From Lepiota brunneoincarnata (Eukaryota > Basidiomycota > Agaricomycetes > Agaricales > Agaricaceae), in NCBI GenBank assembly GCA_023014365.1, contig JAEBUN010000027.1, positions 310,001-374,000 of the forward strand: a DNA stretch of 64,000 nucleotides, given 5' to 3'. This document shows positions 22,059 through 36,228 of this stretch, in pieces. The position numbers and the translations under genes were made by a program. How positions within the stretch are numbered: the stretch's first letter is position 1; the number at the start of each line of letters is the position of its first letter. Below the pieces are notes generated by a model that saw only the letters and a program-made list of their open reading frames with translations, was not told where the DNA came from and did no database searches.

Positions 22059-24783
22059 GGCTTGTATGGGTTCTTTTTTGTTGAGGTTCGCCCAGGGTAA
22101 GTTCGTGCCCTTTTTATCCTGGGCGAATTCGGAACGTTGGTACTATTTTTACAGCATCCCCCGAAACCTGACACATTCTGCCCCACTTGCTCACAGAGAA
22201 CTTAACATCCGACCAACGAACCTCGCTGGCAAGCTGGGGTATTGGAATATTGTGCTGATCCTGCGGGCGGCGGGTAGGTGGGGGTATCAAGACCTGCCGA
22301 GAGGTAATTGATCTAAGGCCGGTGAGCGTGGACATCGGAATAGGGTCTGAAGAATATTCACATTCGCATGGTTCTAATCTTTCTCCAGAGGTAGTCGGAT
22401 AAAAGCGGCAAGATGTATTGAAAGTTGAAGCGTACATTCCAGACTCACGACCATGGCGGGGTTCATGATGTTCAAGTGGACTCCTTCGAACCAATACACA
22501 AATTTGTGACCGCAACCATTTGAGCAGCCATGCATGTAGGGGGTCGGCGGGGAGGCGCTCATACACATGGACTGTCTGCACGGGTATTAAATCATTGGAA
22601 CTATGAGACTATCACGCCTCGGCAACATTCAACTCCCGCGATGAGGATGATGAAGTGGTGATATTAGCAAGCCCGATCTTCCCTGCTATTTCGGATACAG
22701 CGCTTACATCCCTGAAATAATGGTCCCTAAAACTAGACGTCCTCTTCGCGGTCCGAGGAACCCTTGCCACAAGGCCCGGAACTAGGCTTGGGAGTCCGGG
22801 CGCCGCGGATCAACATACCTCAAGCCCATAACTCGGCCTTGCTTCCTATACTTAGCGTGTTCCAGGTCAGGGATTGCGGCCATCCCCGCGCGTGGACAAC
22901 AAACTAACAACTTTCCGAATCTCTGCCCATCAGCAGCGTGAGGCGTCGCAGTACCCGTACATAAGGCACGGAAACAACATTTATTTGTCAGAGGCCCCTA
23001 AGTCGGGGCCTTAGAAGTGTTAGCCTTTGGTGCTGCACGATACACCCAGGGTATCTATCTATTTGACCTTGACATCTGCACGGTGCAGACAGGCAGATGT
23101 TGATCCGTCAAACACTATAGCAAGAGACAAGTAGGCGAATGTCAGTATTTCCAGAGTAGCTCGACCCGTTTCCTACTGCGGATCAAACCATATACAATGG
23201 CAACTCGAGTCCCATAGTCACTGGATTTTTTGCTTGACGAGCCGGGCACCGCTTCACTGGAAAGCAACCACATGCTCATTATGATTCAGTGGTTGGGCGG
23301 AGAGTAAACCCCTATTGGTCAGGAATGCGGGGATAAATGCTTACTCGACTATCCAACATAGTGAGAAACCCTAACCATATGGGGCGATCCCCTTCCAACG
23401 GGCATTGTAGCCCTACATCTGAAGGGAATAGTTCAATATATCTTCCGATTGTTATTCGCAACACAGGGACGAGCTGCCGCTTCCATACTCCACTCAGCCA
23501 GTTATACACCTTTTAAAGGGTGCTGTGTAACTTCAAGCAAGACGCAGGGGCGCTCATACTTCCAGTTTAGGTCTGAGGCTCACCGCTAGAGACATCTTTA
23601 GGCTTTTGGTGTGCATCGTGACATGGGTGCGAGGGAGCACTTCTCAGCTTCAAGTCAAGCTTATAAAAACGTCACGTTGTCGACGAGTGAATGACCAGTT
23701 GACCGATTCATTCCGTCTTTTCAATAATAATTAACCAGTCTGTAGTCCAGGCTCCATTTTCACGTTCTTTTCGATAAGCCACTGTTACAGGATGGCGGAA
23801 CGGTTTTTTGATGGTTTGGGGCTACCTCTAACAGAAGCGGCAGGGGGGCTCCCCAGGTACATAGCTGAGTCCGGAATTTAGAAGGGCAGAGAAGTTGCTG
23901 AACGCGGAAGAAGCCAGGCACCCTGAATAGCGGCCTATTGTGTGTAATGGTCTGTTTCAAGAATTCCCGGTGGGGAGCTGATTGATTTCTAACACTCAAT
24001 TATATATCAAACCTGCTTATATTCAATACTCAAATCCAGGTTCTGAGATCCGATAGATGACTGATGACACCGAAACAATGAAACAGGGATTGGGGGGGGG
24101 GGGGGGGGTTTGAGTAACGTTAGCTTCGTTACATGCGTGTCTTGTCTCCCCTGCTTGATCCTACATTTTACATAGTGGTGCTTCGAAGGGGGAAATTCAA
24201 ACTCACGGGGCGCAACCTCTGTGCGTTAATAATAATAGGAAACCTGAGAGAGGAGGAAATACTAACGGCCAGGGAAAGGCACGAGATCTTATCATAACAG
24301 AGCTGGACCAAAATATGAGTTCAAAGAGATATCTCCCTACGATTTCTCACGACGCCGTATAATTTTATAACCCGTATTTTTCGCAGGAAGACCGGCATAA
24401 TCAACTGTCATCGTTGGACATCTGGACATGTTTGCTTGCCACCCGAATGCAAATCGTATTGTATGAATCTCCACGTGACCTCCTCTACCGCTGCCCTTTG
24501 CCAACTCGAGGGCCTAATGCTGGAGAAACCCGCTCATCGTCCCCTGCGCCTACCTTGTATTCAAGAACCTTCATCGCCACCATTGGATTTGGAACCATGG
24601 AAACGATTGCAGATCCAAGTTAACGACTCGGACTCTCTTAGAGCCTTGTTCAGGACTAGGGCGCACCCTTAGTTACAAACCTGACGGCACAGGCACGGCC
24701 GCAGCTGGGATATGTTGAGAGAGCGAGTTATTTTTATGCGCTTCGGCGGTGGTCTTTTTTTGGTATCAAAAGGTGCATTCAAC
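22059..24783. other. Long intergenic stretch without supported gene
   Basis: About 2.7 kb with only short frames that do not resemble known proteins. It contains an uninterrupted run of 17 G at 24092-24108. I looked for further six-Cys genes by their TGCTGT-type double-Cys exon and found none here. Confidence 0.5.
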
Positions 24784-24792
24784 TCTTATAAG
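24784..24792 (+). promoter_or_regulatory. TATA-like element of SSP gene I
   Basis: CTTATAAGT lies about 45 bases before the ATG at 24836. Confidence 0.45.
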
Positions 24793-24835
24793 TTCGAGCA
24801 CCTCAGAGCCCCAAACTTCATCATTCACCATCACT

Positions 24836-25267
24836 ATGCGCGTTACAACTCTTGCTATCGCTGTCATCGCCTTCTTGGCCTCCAATGCTATTGCGTCTCC
24901 TAGTCCCATAGACGCATCCAGTGCCACGATTCACTGTAAGTGATATTCAAAACCGTCCCTCGTTCGTAGATTTGACGGATTGTTAATAGGCAATTCATCC
25001 CATGTAAGTCGTCTTTTTAAGTGAATTGAATCGGAAATAACCACCGGCCGTTGGGTGTGATTTACCAAGCCTTGTGAGTAGAGCATTGGGCGTTTCAAGT
25101 GTGAGTTGAACTGACGACAGCCAAGGTCCGTATGGCTACCGTTGCTGTGGGCCGCTTCAGCTTGGAGTTGGCGGAACGTGAGTGTTCAACCTATTCTCCG
25201 TCCTATTCAAAGTGGTGACCACGATTCTAGGTGTTACCCTGCAGCTACGCGCCTCTGCCCTCTTTGA
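24836..25267 (+). CDS. Six-cysteine small secreted protein I (4-nt microexon)
   Basis: Five exons (24836-24935, 24990-25003, microexon 25070-25073 CCTT, 25126-25177, 25231-25267) total 207 nt and close to 68 residues. The signal peptide is MRVTTLAIAVIAFLASNAIA. Cysteine spacing is C-x5-C-x5-CC-x10-C-x7-C with PYGYRCCGPLQLGVGGT; two residues follow the last Cys. Introns of 54, 66, 52 and 53 nt are all GT-AG. The microexon encodes Pro plus the first base of the second Cys codon. The gene lies just upstream of GMC copy 1, and a truncated duplicate of it sits in the same position before GMC copy 2, so it belongs to the tandemly duplicated unit. Confidence 0.75.
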
Positions 25268-25782
25268 AGAATCACCTACTCTGGTAATATGTACATACTT
25301 GTGTTGAGTGTAAACTGTCGGAATGTGTGCAAGTGCTTGTACTGCAGTTATTAGTATTGAAGCTTACTAGGCCTATAAGTCCTGCTACATAAGTCGAATA
25401 TCTGAACGCGTCTACTCTTCACCGTCCCGATGAAGTACCACCATCTAATGTTTGAATGAGTTACCCACCGAACCCTGTGCGACTGTCGTTGTGGTATTTG
25501 ACATTGACATCAACCTCCACTGCCCACCTGGATAAGAACTCTAAATTTACTCCTTACCTCGAAGAGCTATCTTAAGCGGCAGTGTTCGCGTTGAAGTCTC
25601 CACCTTTCATAGTGCCAGGTGACCGTCCTTCTCCCCCGCCATGCTTCTTTGGACTCTTACAATGGTAACTCTTTCTTCCACATACATTTTCTTTGTTCCC
25701 ATCCCTATTTCTAGAATCTATAAAACTCACGGCCCTCAGGTGTGGGACAGATTCTGCTGACGTTACGGTTGGGCAGGCACAC

Positions 25783-28115
25783 ATGCGCCTGTTTCTTGCT
25801 TTGTCATTGCTAGGGGCTGGCTCAAGTCTCGCAGCCATCTTTCAGGATGTCTCGCAAATACCTTCCAGGACCTACGATTTCATCATTGCAGGAGGTATGC
25901 CCCTTGCATTATGGTTGGGCCCCTGGTGATCTTGTCTCAGGTGGAACCGCAGGCCTCGTCGTCGCCAACAGATTAACCGAAGACCCCAAGGTTCACGTTC
26001 TCGTGCTCGAAGCTGGGCCCTCGTGGGTCCTTCCTCTCGACGACGCATCCCCTAGCTGACCCGAATGTTTCAGGCATCAGGGAATTCTCGATCTGGAGGT
26101 TCCCTGGCTTGCTTCACGACTTAGACTGGCGGGGGCACCCTTTGACTGGAATACTTCGAGCACGCCACAGCCTGGTCTGAATGGGAGGTCAATAGTGTAC
26201 GCAAGAGCTCACGTCCTTGGCGGAAGCAGCTCCCACAGTACGCTTAATGTTCTACAAGCCAATGACACCCGATAACAACTATGATGTGATAGATGGGATG
26301 ATTTGGATTCGGGGATCATCAGATGATTATGATAAATGGGCAGAAGTTACTGGTGACAAAGGATGGTCGTGGAAAGAAATGCTGCCTTACTTGGAGAAAG
26401 TGTGTCTCTTGTTCGTTCATGGCGTGTATGCACCGTGCTGACTAGGTGGATCAGACTGAACGCTGGACCACAGCCCCGGGCCATGGTTCTGAAGAAGGGG
26501 ACTTCGAACCCTCGTACTCATGGATTCAGAGGTCCCCTTGGGTATTGGATTGAATAACGTTTTGCAACCAACGGACCCGCTGGTGATCCAGACCACAAAA
26601 GATCTGCCAGACGAGTTTCCATTTATTGAAGATGCAAATGCTGGCAGGCCCATCGGCGTCGGTGAGTGTTAGGCTCCTCACGGAAGCCGTAGCACCTAAC
26701 ATGCGAGCCAATCAAAAGCGTGGACTCAGTTCTCTATTGCGAACGGAACTCGCACCAGCGCCGCGACGGCCTACCTTGGACCCCGTCCTTGATCGACCTA
26801 ATCTCTCGGTGCTTGTCGGGACATACGTCACTCGGATTTTGCAAGCCTCTAGAGGCAGTTTCAGGAACAGTGGAGTTCGCAAATAACCAGACGAGTATGC
26901 CTGTGTCCTAAATTCCCCGGAGATCCACATAAGCCAATAATAATTGTTTTATTTTAGGTCCTCGTCAGTCAGGCTTACGGCCTCTAAAGAGCTCATCCTC
27001 TCCGCCGGCGTCATTGGCACACCACAAATTCTAATGAATTCGGGTATTGGTGACTCAGCTGAATTGCAAGCAAGCTGGAAGTCGAAACCTGTTGTCCACA
27101 TACCCAGCGTAGGAAGAATTTTAGCACTGAGCCAATGATTCCGCTTAGCTGGGGGGCTAATGTGACAATAGCCAAGTACGTGCGTTCCGTTTTCCCGCAC
27201 CCAAAGCCAACAACTAAGGTATTATTTCTCAGTTTGAACACCAATATGACAGCGTCAGACGAAGCACTAGAGCAATGGATATCTTCTCGAACGGGTCTTA
27301 TGACGGGAGGGGGAGAGAGTATGTCTGCTTACTTCAGACTACCTAGAGACTCGCCGGCGCTGGCTGGTCATGTTGATCCCTCTGCTGGGCCTAACACCCC
27401 TCACTTTCGGTATCGCCCTCAACGTGAGTTGGATAGAATATGTAACTTCAGTCCATCGTGACTGATGCTATTTTCAGGCCAATGGTTATTTCTCATTGTC
27501 ACCAATACCCGTTCTTTCCGTCCTAACGGAACTTTCCGAACCTGCTTCGCGTCAGTGATACTGTTTGCTGGTTCCCTTCCACTTATTCATTAAAACTCAT
27601 CCTCAGGCGGCTCAATCACCCTCAGGTCAAATGATCCCTTCCTAGTTACCACTAGTCGACCTTGCGTTCTACTCGGCTGCGGTTGACGTTGCAATAGTCA
27701 AGGAGGCATTCAAGACAGCCCAGAGATACGTGACTTCACCCGCATGGACGGGATTCACTCTGGACCGCATCGCACCACCCCCAAGTGCAATTTCAGAACA
27801 AGAAATTGAGCAATATATCCGCAACTCTACAAACACCGCTTCCCATGGTATCGGAACCTCCGCAATGTCCCCGCGAGATGCGGCGTATGGTGTGGTTAAT
27901 CCAGATCTGCTGGTAAAGGGGATTTCAGGGTTACGCATTGTGGATGCATCAGTCATCGTAAGTTTGCAGTGCTCTCACTGGCAATGTGACTATCTTTTGA
28001 ATCCTGTTATTTGTGATGCCAGCCCTTCAGTCCTGCGGCTAATACGCAAGCACCTGTGTATGCAATTGCTGAACGTGCATCTGATTTGATTAAGCGGGCG
28101 TGGAAATTGAAATGA
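25783..28115 (+). pseudogene. GMC oxidoreductase, copy 1 (frame-disrupted)
   Basis: Related to aryl-alcohol oxidase and pyranose dehydrogenase: FAD-dependent, secreted oxidation of alcohols or sugars. It has a signal peptide ([17 protein letters not shown]), the FAD-binding [19 protein letters not shown] split by an intron, [21 protein letters not shown] and MIWIRGSSDDYDKWAEVTGD. The C-terminal active-site block is SHGIGTSAMSP and NPDLLVKGISGLRIVDASVI. About eight introns are preserved. Relative to copy 2, extra bases break the frame near 26505 (ttcGaacc), 26537 (ccccTtggg), 26964 (two bases) and in the region 27060-27120. Downstream exons are open. It is therefore unlikely to be translated in full unless these are sequence errors. 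Confidence 0.7.
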
Positions 28116-29200
28116 ACTTGGGGGAGCCTGCACTGTAGCTGGCGGTGGCCGACACATAGGAAATGTAATTGAAGCATGGGCCCGCTCAGATTGTGTTACG
28201 TTGTAGCCACATCAAATATCTCTATTTGAGCTTGATTTGCACTAAACTCGGGATATGACCTTCAATTAATACAATATTTCTGTAGTTTTTACAGTACAAC
28301 AGGCAGGGTGGGTACGATATCGAGTTGGGCGTCCGTAACACTCACCAACCAGTGCCCACACAAGACTTGTGGCTGATGACATCGATCAGCGGCCCGCCTT
28401 TCTCGCGGGCAGGCACGTGTGCAGTGTGTGGGTGGTGTAGCTGACAATGCTGGAGGAGCTTGGTGCAAACATACGCCATCCTGAATCCAGACCAAAGGCG
28501 GCTCTTAGGCTAGTACCCCCGGCACCACTATTGTGCATGGACGCCACCAAGGAGACCACTCACACAACTACGGCATCGTACTCGTGTTCAATTGGAGGAT
28601 AATATCCAGACGACCAGGAATGAAAACCCGGTGGTCAGAACCTGGGAAAGGCGGGGACGGGTTAGACAGACTGCCCCGAGTTCCCGAGCCTCGACAGGGC
28701 CGTTAGCAATAACTCTGGCAAGGGAAGAAGTGGCATGGAAAGAACGTAAGGCGTGTGCTACGACCCTTGAGAGGTGTTGAACATGACGCTCCGAGAGCAT
28801 CATTGGTTGCAGACGCCTCCCACGGTCGTTAACGAAACCATTCCCCACGATTTATTCTCTTCTCAACCTCTTGTCGTAAGTGTGTACATACAACCAGCAT
28901 TGCGCATACGACATCCCCAAGGCGGGCCATGAACGGTGAATCAGGAAACCCTGCGGAGTACGTTAATGAATAACGGAATCTCACAATAAAACTCAGAATA
29001 TATGTAAGATTCTGTGTACGTATGATATTTCCAAAAATCAAGCTGATACAACCTTGGCTTATCCGAGGATACCTCATGACAAGCGTCGGAACGCCACATC
29101 ACTTCTCCTGAAGTATTTCCAAGATAGGAAGAACAGCCTTGCTCCCATACCGACCTTAGGTCTGGAGGGTCTTATCTTTTGGAGTCGATTCAACCACAGT
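28116..29200. other. Spacer between duplicated units
   Basis: No gene is supported. Short frames occur on both strands but none resembles a family. The part after about 29200 becomes similar to the region just upstream of GMC copy 1. Confidence 0.4.
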
Positions 29201-29239
29201 CTGGGCTATGAAATTATAAGTGACTCAACCTGGGACTGA

Positions 29240-29460
29240 CCATTGGTGACCGAGTGTAATTTACTAAGCCTTGTGAGTAAAGCATCGCCCATCGCAAGTA
29301 CAACCTGAGTCAGTGGCAACAGGGTCCACATAACCTCAGTCGCTGTGGGCCTCTTATGGGACATGGGCGTTTAATCCGGTCTTTGCCCCATTAACCAAGG
29401 CAGTGACCACGGTTCTAGGGTGATTTGTTGGACCTACAGTTATCTACCCTCACTTGATGA
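29240..29460 (+). pseudogene. Truncated duplicate of SSP gene I
   Basis: The segment 'atttactaag CCTT gtgagta' repeats the acceptor, microexon and donor of gene I. It is followed by a match to the double-Cys exon (around 29330-29370, now CGCTGTGGGCCTC with one Cys left) and to the last intron end (ccacggttctag). The first two exons with the signal peptide are missing, so it cannot make the protein. Its place before GMC copy 2 mirrors gene I before GMC copy 1. Confidence 0.55.
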
Positions 29461-30071
29461 TGACTTCTCCCCCCTCGGGCCGCGGGTAACATGTACTGCT
29501 TGAGTGCAAACTATCTGAATGTGTGCTACTGTTGCAGGCGCACTGTTGGTATTGAAACTCTCTGAGTCTTTACCATACCCCCTGCGTTGGACGAGCTCGT
29601 TGAAACGACGGGATGAGCGTATCGGACAATGCGGGGGGGGTAAACGAAATGATAGCCATGTGTACTCTGAGTACGTGATGTAACTGTACGACATAGAGGT
29701 GTTTTCTGTATTCCGACACTCCTTTCCATTATTTGCTTGATAAGGTGAAATATCCATAAATGCAAGCGCTGCCTCGTGCGATTCTCCTTGTGATATTTGA
29801 CATTGACATCGACGTACGCCACTGCCCATCGGAAGAGGAGCCCTTGTAGGGTCCCTCTGTCAGGAGTTCTCTTCGGCACCTTAATCATCGTATTGAAGCC
29901 CCCATATGCATGGGTCCTGGCTTCCTCTGCTGTGCTTCCCTGTGCTCTCACAATGGAAACTTTTCCTTGCGTACATGCTTTCTTCATTCCTATCCGTATT
30001 GTTGCTAGAATATATAAAACTAGCGTCCATCGGCACGGGACATGGCAAGGCTAACGTCGCATTGGGTAGAC

Positions 30072-32385
<2,314 letters not shown>

Positions 32386-34722
32386 ACTCAGGAGGCTGCT
32401 GGTGGTGACAGGCATACTGTACGAGTATGTAGTTAATATTATTCGTGGGCAATGTCGAATATCTTGTTCAATTTATCCCAGGCTCAACGTATGATGTTCA
32501 ATATATCACATCATCTCTAGCCCCATGTCGTCCCGGTACAACCGGCAGTGTGTGGCTTCTACTACCAACTCAAAAGCCGCTAGCCGCCTTACGAGCCTCA
32601 TGTTTGAACTATACGAGGCGGATGAGAACGACGAACGTTTCTGATGAGGTGCCCTGCGACTGCAGCCTTGCCCCAGCCCTCCCTATAAGTCGTGCTTGTT
32701 CTACTATTTCCATTTGTCTAGACTGTTTTATCCACTCGCTTCATTTTTTGGTCCATACATTTAGACCGCCGCACACGTGATTTTGTGGGCGTCATTTCTG
32801 GTCAATTCGGTAAAGTGTTTCTTGGTTTTTAACCTGCCTCAGTTCCCGTCTTATCCTTTGGAATACCTTCCTCCATGTATCGTTACTCTGGAGGATCTGG
32901 CATGCTGACAGCCTTTCTCCCTTTTCCAGTCAACCCTTGCGAAAACAAAGTCAAGGTCCAATGGTCCTGCCCTTGTAACCACAAATGATCCGACCACAAG
33001 TGGTGCTCAAGGGGTTGACGTGGCGGGAATATGTCACGGAGGTTCAAAGGTGCACCATCATCCTGGCCGGCACATCTGACACTACTCCCAGGTTAGAGCC
33101 CATTATCATATCATAAGCTTGCACCGTCATTGATGAACCTCCGCCCTTGTCTCCCAGAAGCCCATCCACCCTAATTCAGGGGCGGGGCTCTGTTGTTGTA
33201 TACCCTATCGGCGAGGTATCGCTGCCCTTTCGACCGCTCTCCAACTTATTCGTCAATTCAACAACCACAATCTGGTTCGCGTTTCATCGGACTCCTCATC
33301 CTGGATGCTCTTACGCCTGTCCATCCGCTCATCGATTTCGCCATTCAAGATGGGTTCTTGTATGTTGGCACACGTGTGATTCGGATGGGATCCCTGTTGA
33401 GGTGGTCCGGGGGGAGACGGATATTGAGGGCAAGCGCTTAGCCCATATAATTCATTGCCCGAAATTGTAAGCTGCTCTCATGTCCCAAAACCATCCCATT
33501 CGCCTCAAACAAAAGCTGCCGTATAGTAAAACGAAAGAAAACGACCTCGGCAAACGCAAATTTGATCGAAAAGGAACATGACATCAAATACGACCCTGAA
33601 ACCGGCGAAATGCATGTAACAGGACACTAACGGCGTCATTCTACACTCTCCATGCCAAGTTCATCCTCTTCTCAAACTTGCAAACTCTTGGCATAGTGTC
33701 ACCACTCATGCACGAATCTCACCCCCGTCCACATTCTGTCTTCGCGCTCCGCATTCCTGGTGTCAAGGTCGGTCTCCCTTCCACATGGCGGGAGCAACTG
33801 GAGGGGGATGTGAGGGATATTTAACCTTGTTGATCTGGCTGGGTAGCGGCACGGACCAGGGGGTCGGGTTGCCGGGTAAAGAGAGAGTGAAGGAAGCACA
33901 GGATATCAACGAGGGTTGGGTTTGGGTGCGTTGGATGATGTGATTGTGGTGCTTGGGAAGAAGCGGGCCAAACATAGGAGCCCGAAGCCGACATATTTCC
34001 TGCAAGAGTCTCGAGTGGGAATTCGGAGACTTTAGTGGGTGCATCACACTCGGCTATGTTTTTTGTTGGTTCATATGTTTCAGATGGTTTTGAACCTGTC
34101 ACCACTGGCAGCTCATCTCAACGAATCGTCGTCCTCACTTCCGTGCACAACAAGGTACGTAGATTATATTTACCCGTCAATTATAGTGATTGTCCCTACA
34201 ACCCTTCTAAGTCAACACCACGCAATTTGGTACTACTAAGAAACAGTTGCGATCATCATGTCACGGACTCAGCGGGCTATGCAGAGCACGCTAGTTTATG
34301 CCCACCTGACAAATAAGACTCCGAGAACTTCAGGGATTACAACCTGAGGCCCAAGTGTCTTTGGTGGTTCCAGCTTGGACCCGGTGGCATAGCAAGAAAT
34401 ATGGTGCTGAAAAACGAATGATATTTCGACACAGGCTGCAGGGTCTGGGAGCTCTTGGAAGGGCCGGCTAGAAGCCGATGGAGGGTGTAAATAACTGCTA
34501 ATTAGACCGCCAGTGGAGAAAGAACAGAACCCACGTTACTTGTGGGGACCGAGTATTGCCCGAGCGCTTTGGTCTGCCTTCGGCACATTATTAGAGAGGT
34601 GTTGAAGTGAGTAAGTTGTTGAGAGAACAGTGAAGCTTTGGGTAGCTGTGTATTTTGACGCATGTTATAAATGCTTCTCTGAATCACATGATCCCAATTT
34701 GACTTGTTGGTCAACACCCAAC
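32386..34722 (+). repeat. Duplicated spacer of the GMC/F-box unit, copy 1
   Basis: This spacer matches 37960-40038 through most of its length: around 32430-33000 against 38000-38530, 33300-33640 against 38610-39170, and 33640-34450 against 39170-39960. Near 33540-33630 a short frame ending NLIEKEHDIKYDPETGEMHV looks like a former C-terminus, but the family is not recognised. R2 copy b lies at 33890-34450. Confidence 0.55.
33890..34450 (+). repeat. Dispersed repeat R2, copy b
   Basis: Direct-orientation copy of the R2 repeat, ending in the 'ggctgcagggtctgggagctc' segment upstream of the first F-box gene. See also 856-1450 and 39460-39960. Confidence 0.65.
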
Positions 34723-36228
34723 ATGTCGACCCCTCACAGGAACAAGGATGAGGCCGATGCCATCCAGTGCGAAATCCGACAAATCGAAGACACGATACGC
34801 CAACTCCAGGAAAGGCGCTGGGCGTTGCTGCAAAAACTCAATAGTGTACAGGCACCGACTGCCGCCCTTCCACCAGAAGTGCTCTCCCTCATCTTTGAGT
34901 TCACCTATCACAATGATGATGACTATCGCTGCGAGTCGACTCACCCTCACCCATATCCGTCGCCCCACCATGGCTTCCCAGCCTTGACTTGCAGTCACGT
35001 CTCATCGTACTGGCGTCAGGTCGCTTGGTCAACACCCCGATTGTGGAATAGCTTGTATACCTGGGTTTCCAAGGAAAACGCAGATCGTATTCCCCACATC
35101 CTTGAGCTCCACTTACAGAACGCCAGGGCTCTCCCATTCGATCTTAGTCTCGAATTTGGTTCCGAAGAACCCATCCATTCGGCAGTCGAATCTGTGCTCT
35201 TCAACAGTGAATACTCCGGGAAAATTCGAACGCTCTATCTGACAACACCACCATTGGAGTGGCTATCTTCTATATCAGTCAGTTTTCCACGACTCGAATG
35301 CCTATTGGTAGGAGATCTAGACGACGATACACGTCATCATCTCTCTCTTGAAGCCGCTTCTCTTCTGCGCCACGTGCAGCTACGAGACGCGTATATGGAC
35401 GTGACACTCCCCTGGTCATCAGTAACCGACATCAGCCTCACCTACCTTCCCATCGACACCTGTGCCAAGTTGCTCACACAATGTCCCAACCTCATTTCCT
35501 TTCGATCGGCCCTTCCTCTGAATGAAGTAGTCGAACCAGACCCTCCTACCAACACTACCATTCTTCATCATTTAAAAACACTATCGTGGGGGCATTCCGA
35601 TGGTTCATGGTGCTTAGTCACACTCCGACGCATTCGAATCCCTGCATTGCACACCCTTTCGTGGTCAGAAGCGCACCAACCGCCCGAAGAGGAGCGATGC
35701 TTTATCGACGCGTTGTTCGACCACCTACCGGATACTTTGCTCAATATTGAACTGCACGACATTACCAGCTGGACACTCCCTTTAATCAGACATGCTTTCA
35801 GCCAGTCTCCCCACATCCGTGGTCTGAGCCTGTTCGGGTGTGTTAGGAACTGTATGTATTGGGTATTCTGCGCATTATGCCCTGGCTGGGAGGGTGACGT
35901 GACAAAATATTTGCCGTCTCTCGTGTCCTTGGCTATTCGCAAACGTCCTCAATACCACGACGTTCCTACAACGGTGCTTGATGTGGATTTCTCCTACCGA
36001 ATCCTGGATATTTGTAGGGCCAAACTTGCTGGACCGGATCGTCAATTTACATTGGAGTTTAGGGGGTTCAAGGTCGACTGGGCCCCGGGAGTAAGAGAGG
36101 AATTATGTGAGATGGTTCGGGATGGGCTCCAGCTGGAAATTTCGGACAGTGACGGAAGGGTAGAATGGTCCGACTTCAACCCTTTGGTGACCATCCTTGG
36201 GGAATATCCTTATCATGTAGGGTGGTGA
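34723..36228 (+). CDS. F-box-like protein, copy 1 (intact)
   Basis: An uninterrupted 501-residue frame. An N-terminal charged coiled coil (KDEADAIQCEIRQIEDTIRQ) is followed by an F-box-like segment (LPPEVLSLIFEFTY ... CSHVSSYWRQVAWSTPRLWNS, residues about 45-115). A long leucine-rich C-terminal part follows, with blocks such as HVQLRDAYMDVTLPWSSVTD and FCALCPGWEGD. Such proteins are very numerous in Agaricomycetes and are thought to act as substrate adaptors of SCF ubiquitin ligases. The start MSTPHRNKDEAD is chosen because it is shared by all three copies; an in-frame ATG 93 bases earlier is not conserved. Only copy 1 of three is intact. Confidence 0.85.
   Translation: MSTPHRNKDEADAIQCEIRQIEDTIRQLQERRWALLQKLNSVQAPTAALPPEVLSLIFEFTYHNDDDYRCESTHPHPYPSPHHGFPALTCSHVSSYWRQVAWSTPRLWNSLYTWVSKENADRIPHILELHLQNARALPFDLSLEFGSEEPIHSAVESVLFNSEYSGKIRTLYLTTPPLEWLSSISVSFPRLECLLVGDLDDDTRHHLSLEAASLLRHVQLRDAYMDVTLPWSSVTDISLTYLPIDTCAKLLTQCPNLISFRSALPLNEVVEPDPPTNTTILHHLKTLSWGHSDGSWCLVTLRRIRIPALHTLSWSEAHQPPEEERCFIDALFDHLPDTLLNIELHDITSWTLPLIRHAFSQSPHIRGLSLFGCVRNCMYWVFCALCPGWEGDVTKYLPSLVSLAIRKRPQYHDVPTTVLDVDFSYRILDICRAKLAGPDRQFTLEFRGFKVDWAPGVREELCEMVRDGLQLEISDSDGRVEWSDFNPLVTILGEYPYHVGW

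Noticed and set aside
14462..25267. Hydrophobin identity for the small secreted proteins
   Set aside because: Hydrophobins have eight cysteines with two CC pairs. These have six with one central CC, and the chains are shorter.
33147..33470. Plus-strand frame of 107 codons
   Set aside because: It lies in the duplicated spacer, and the reading frame is not kept in the second copy, so it is not a present-day gene.
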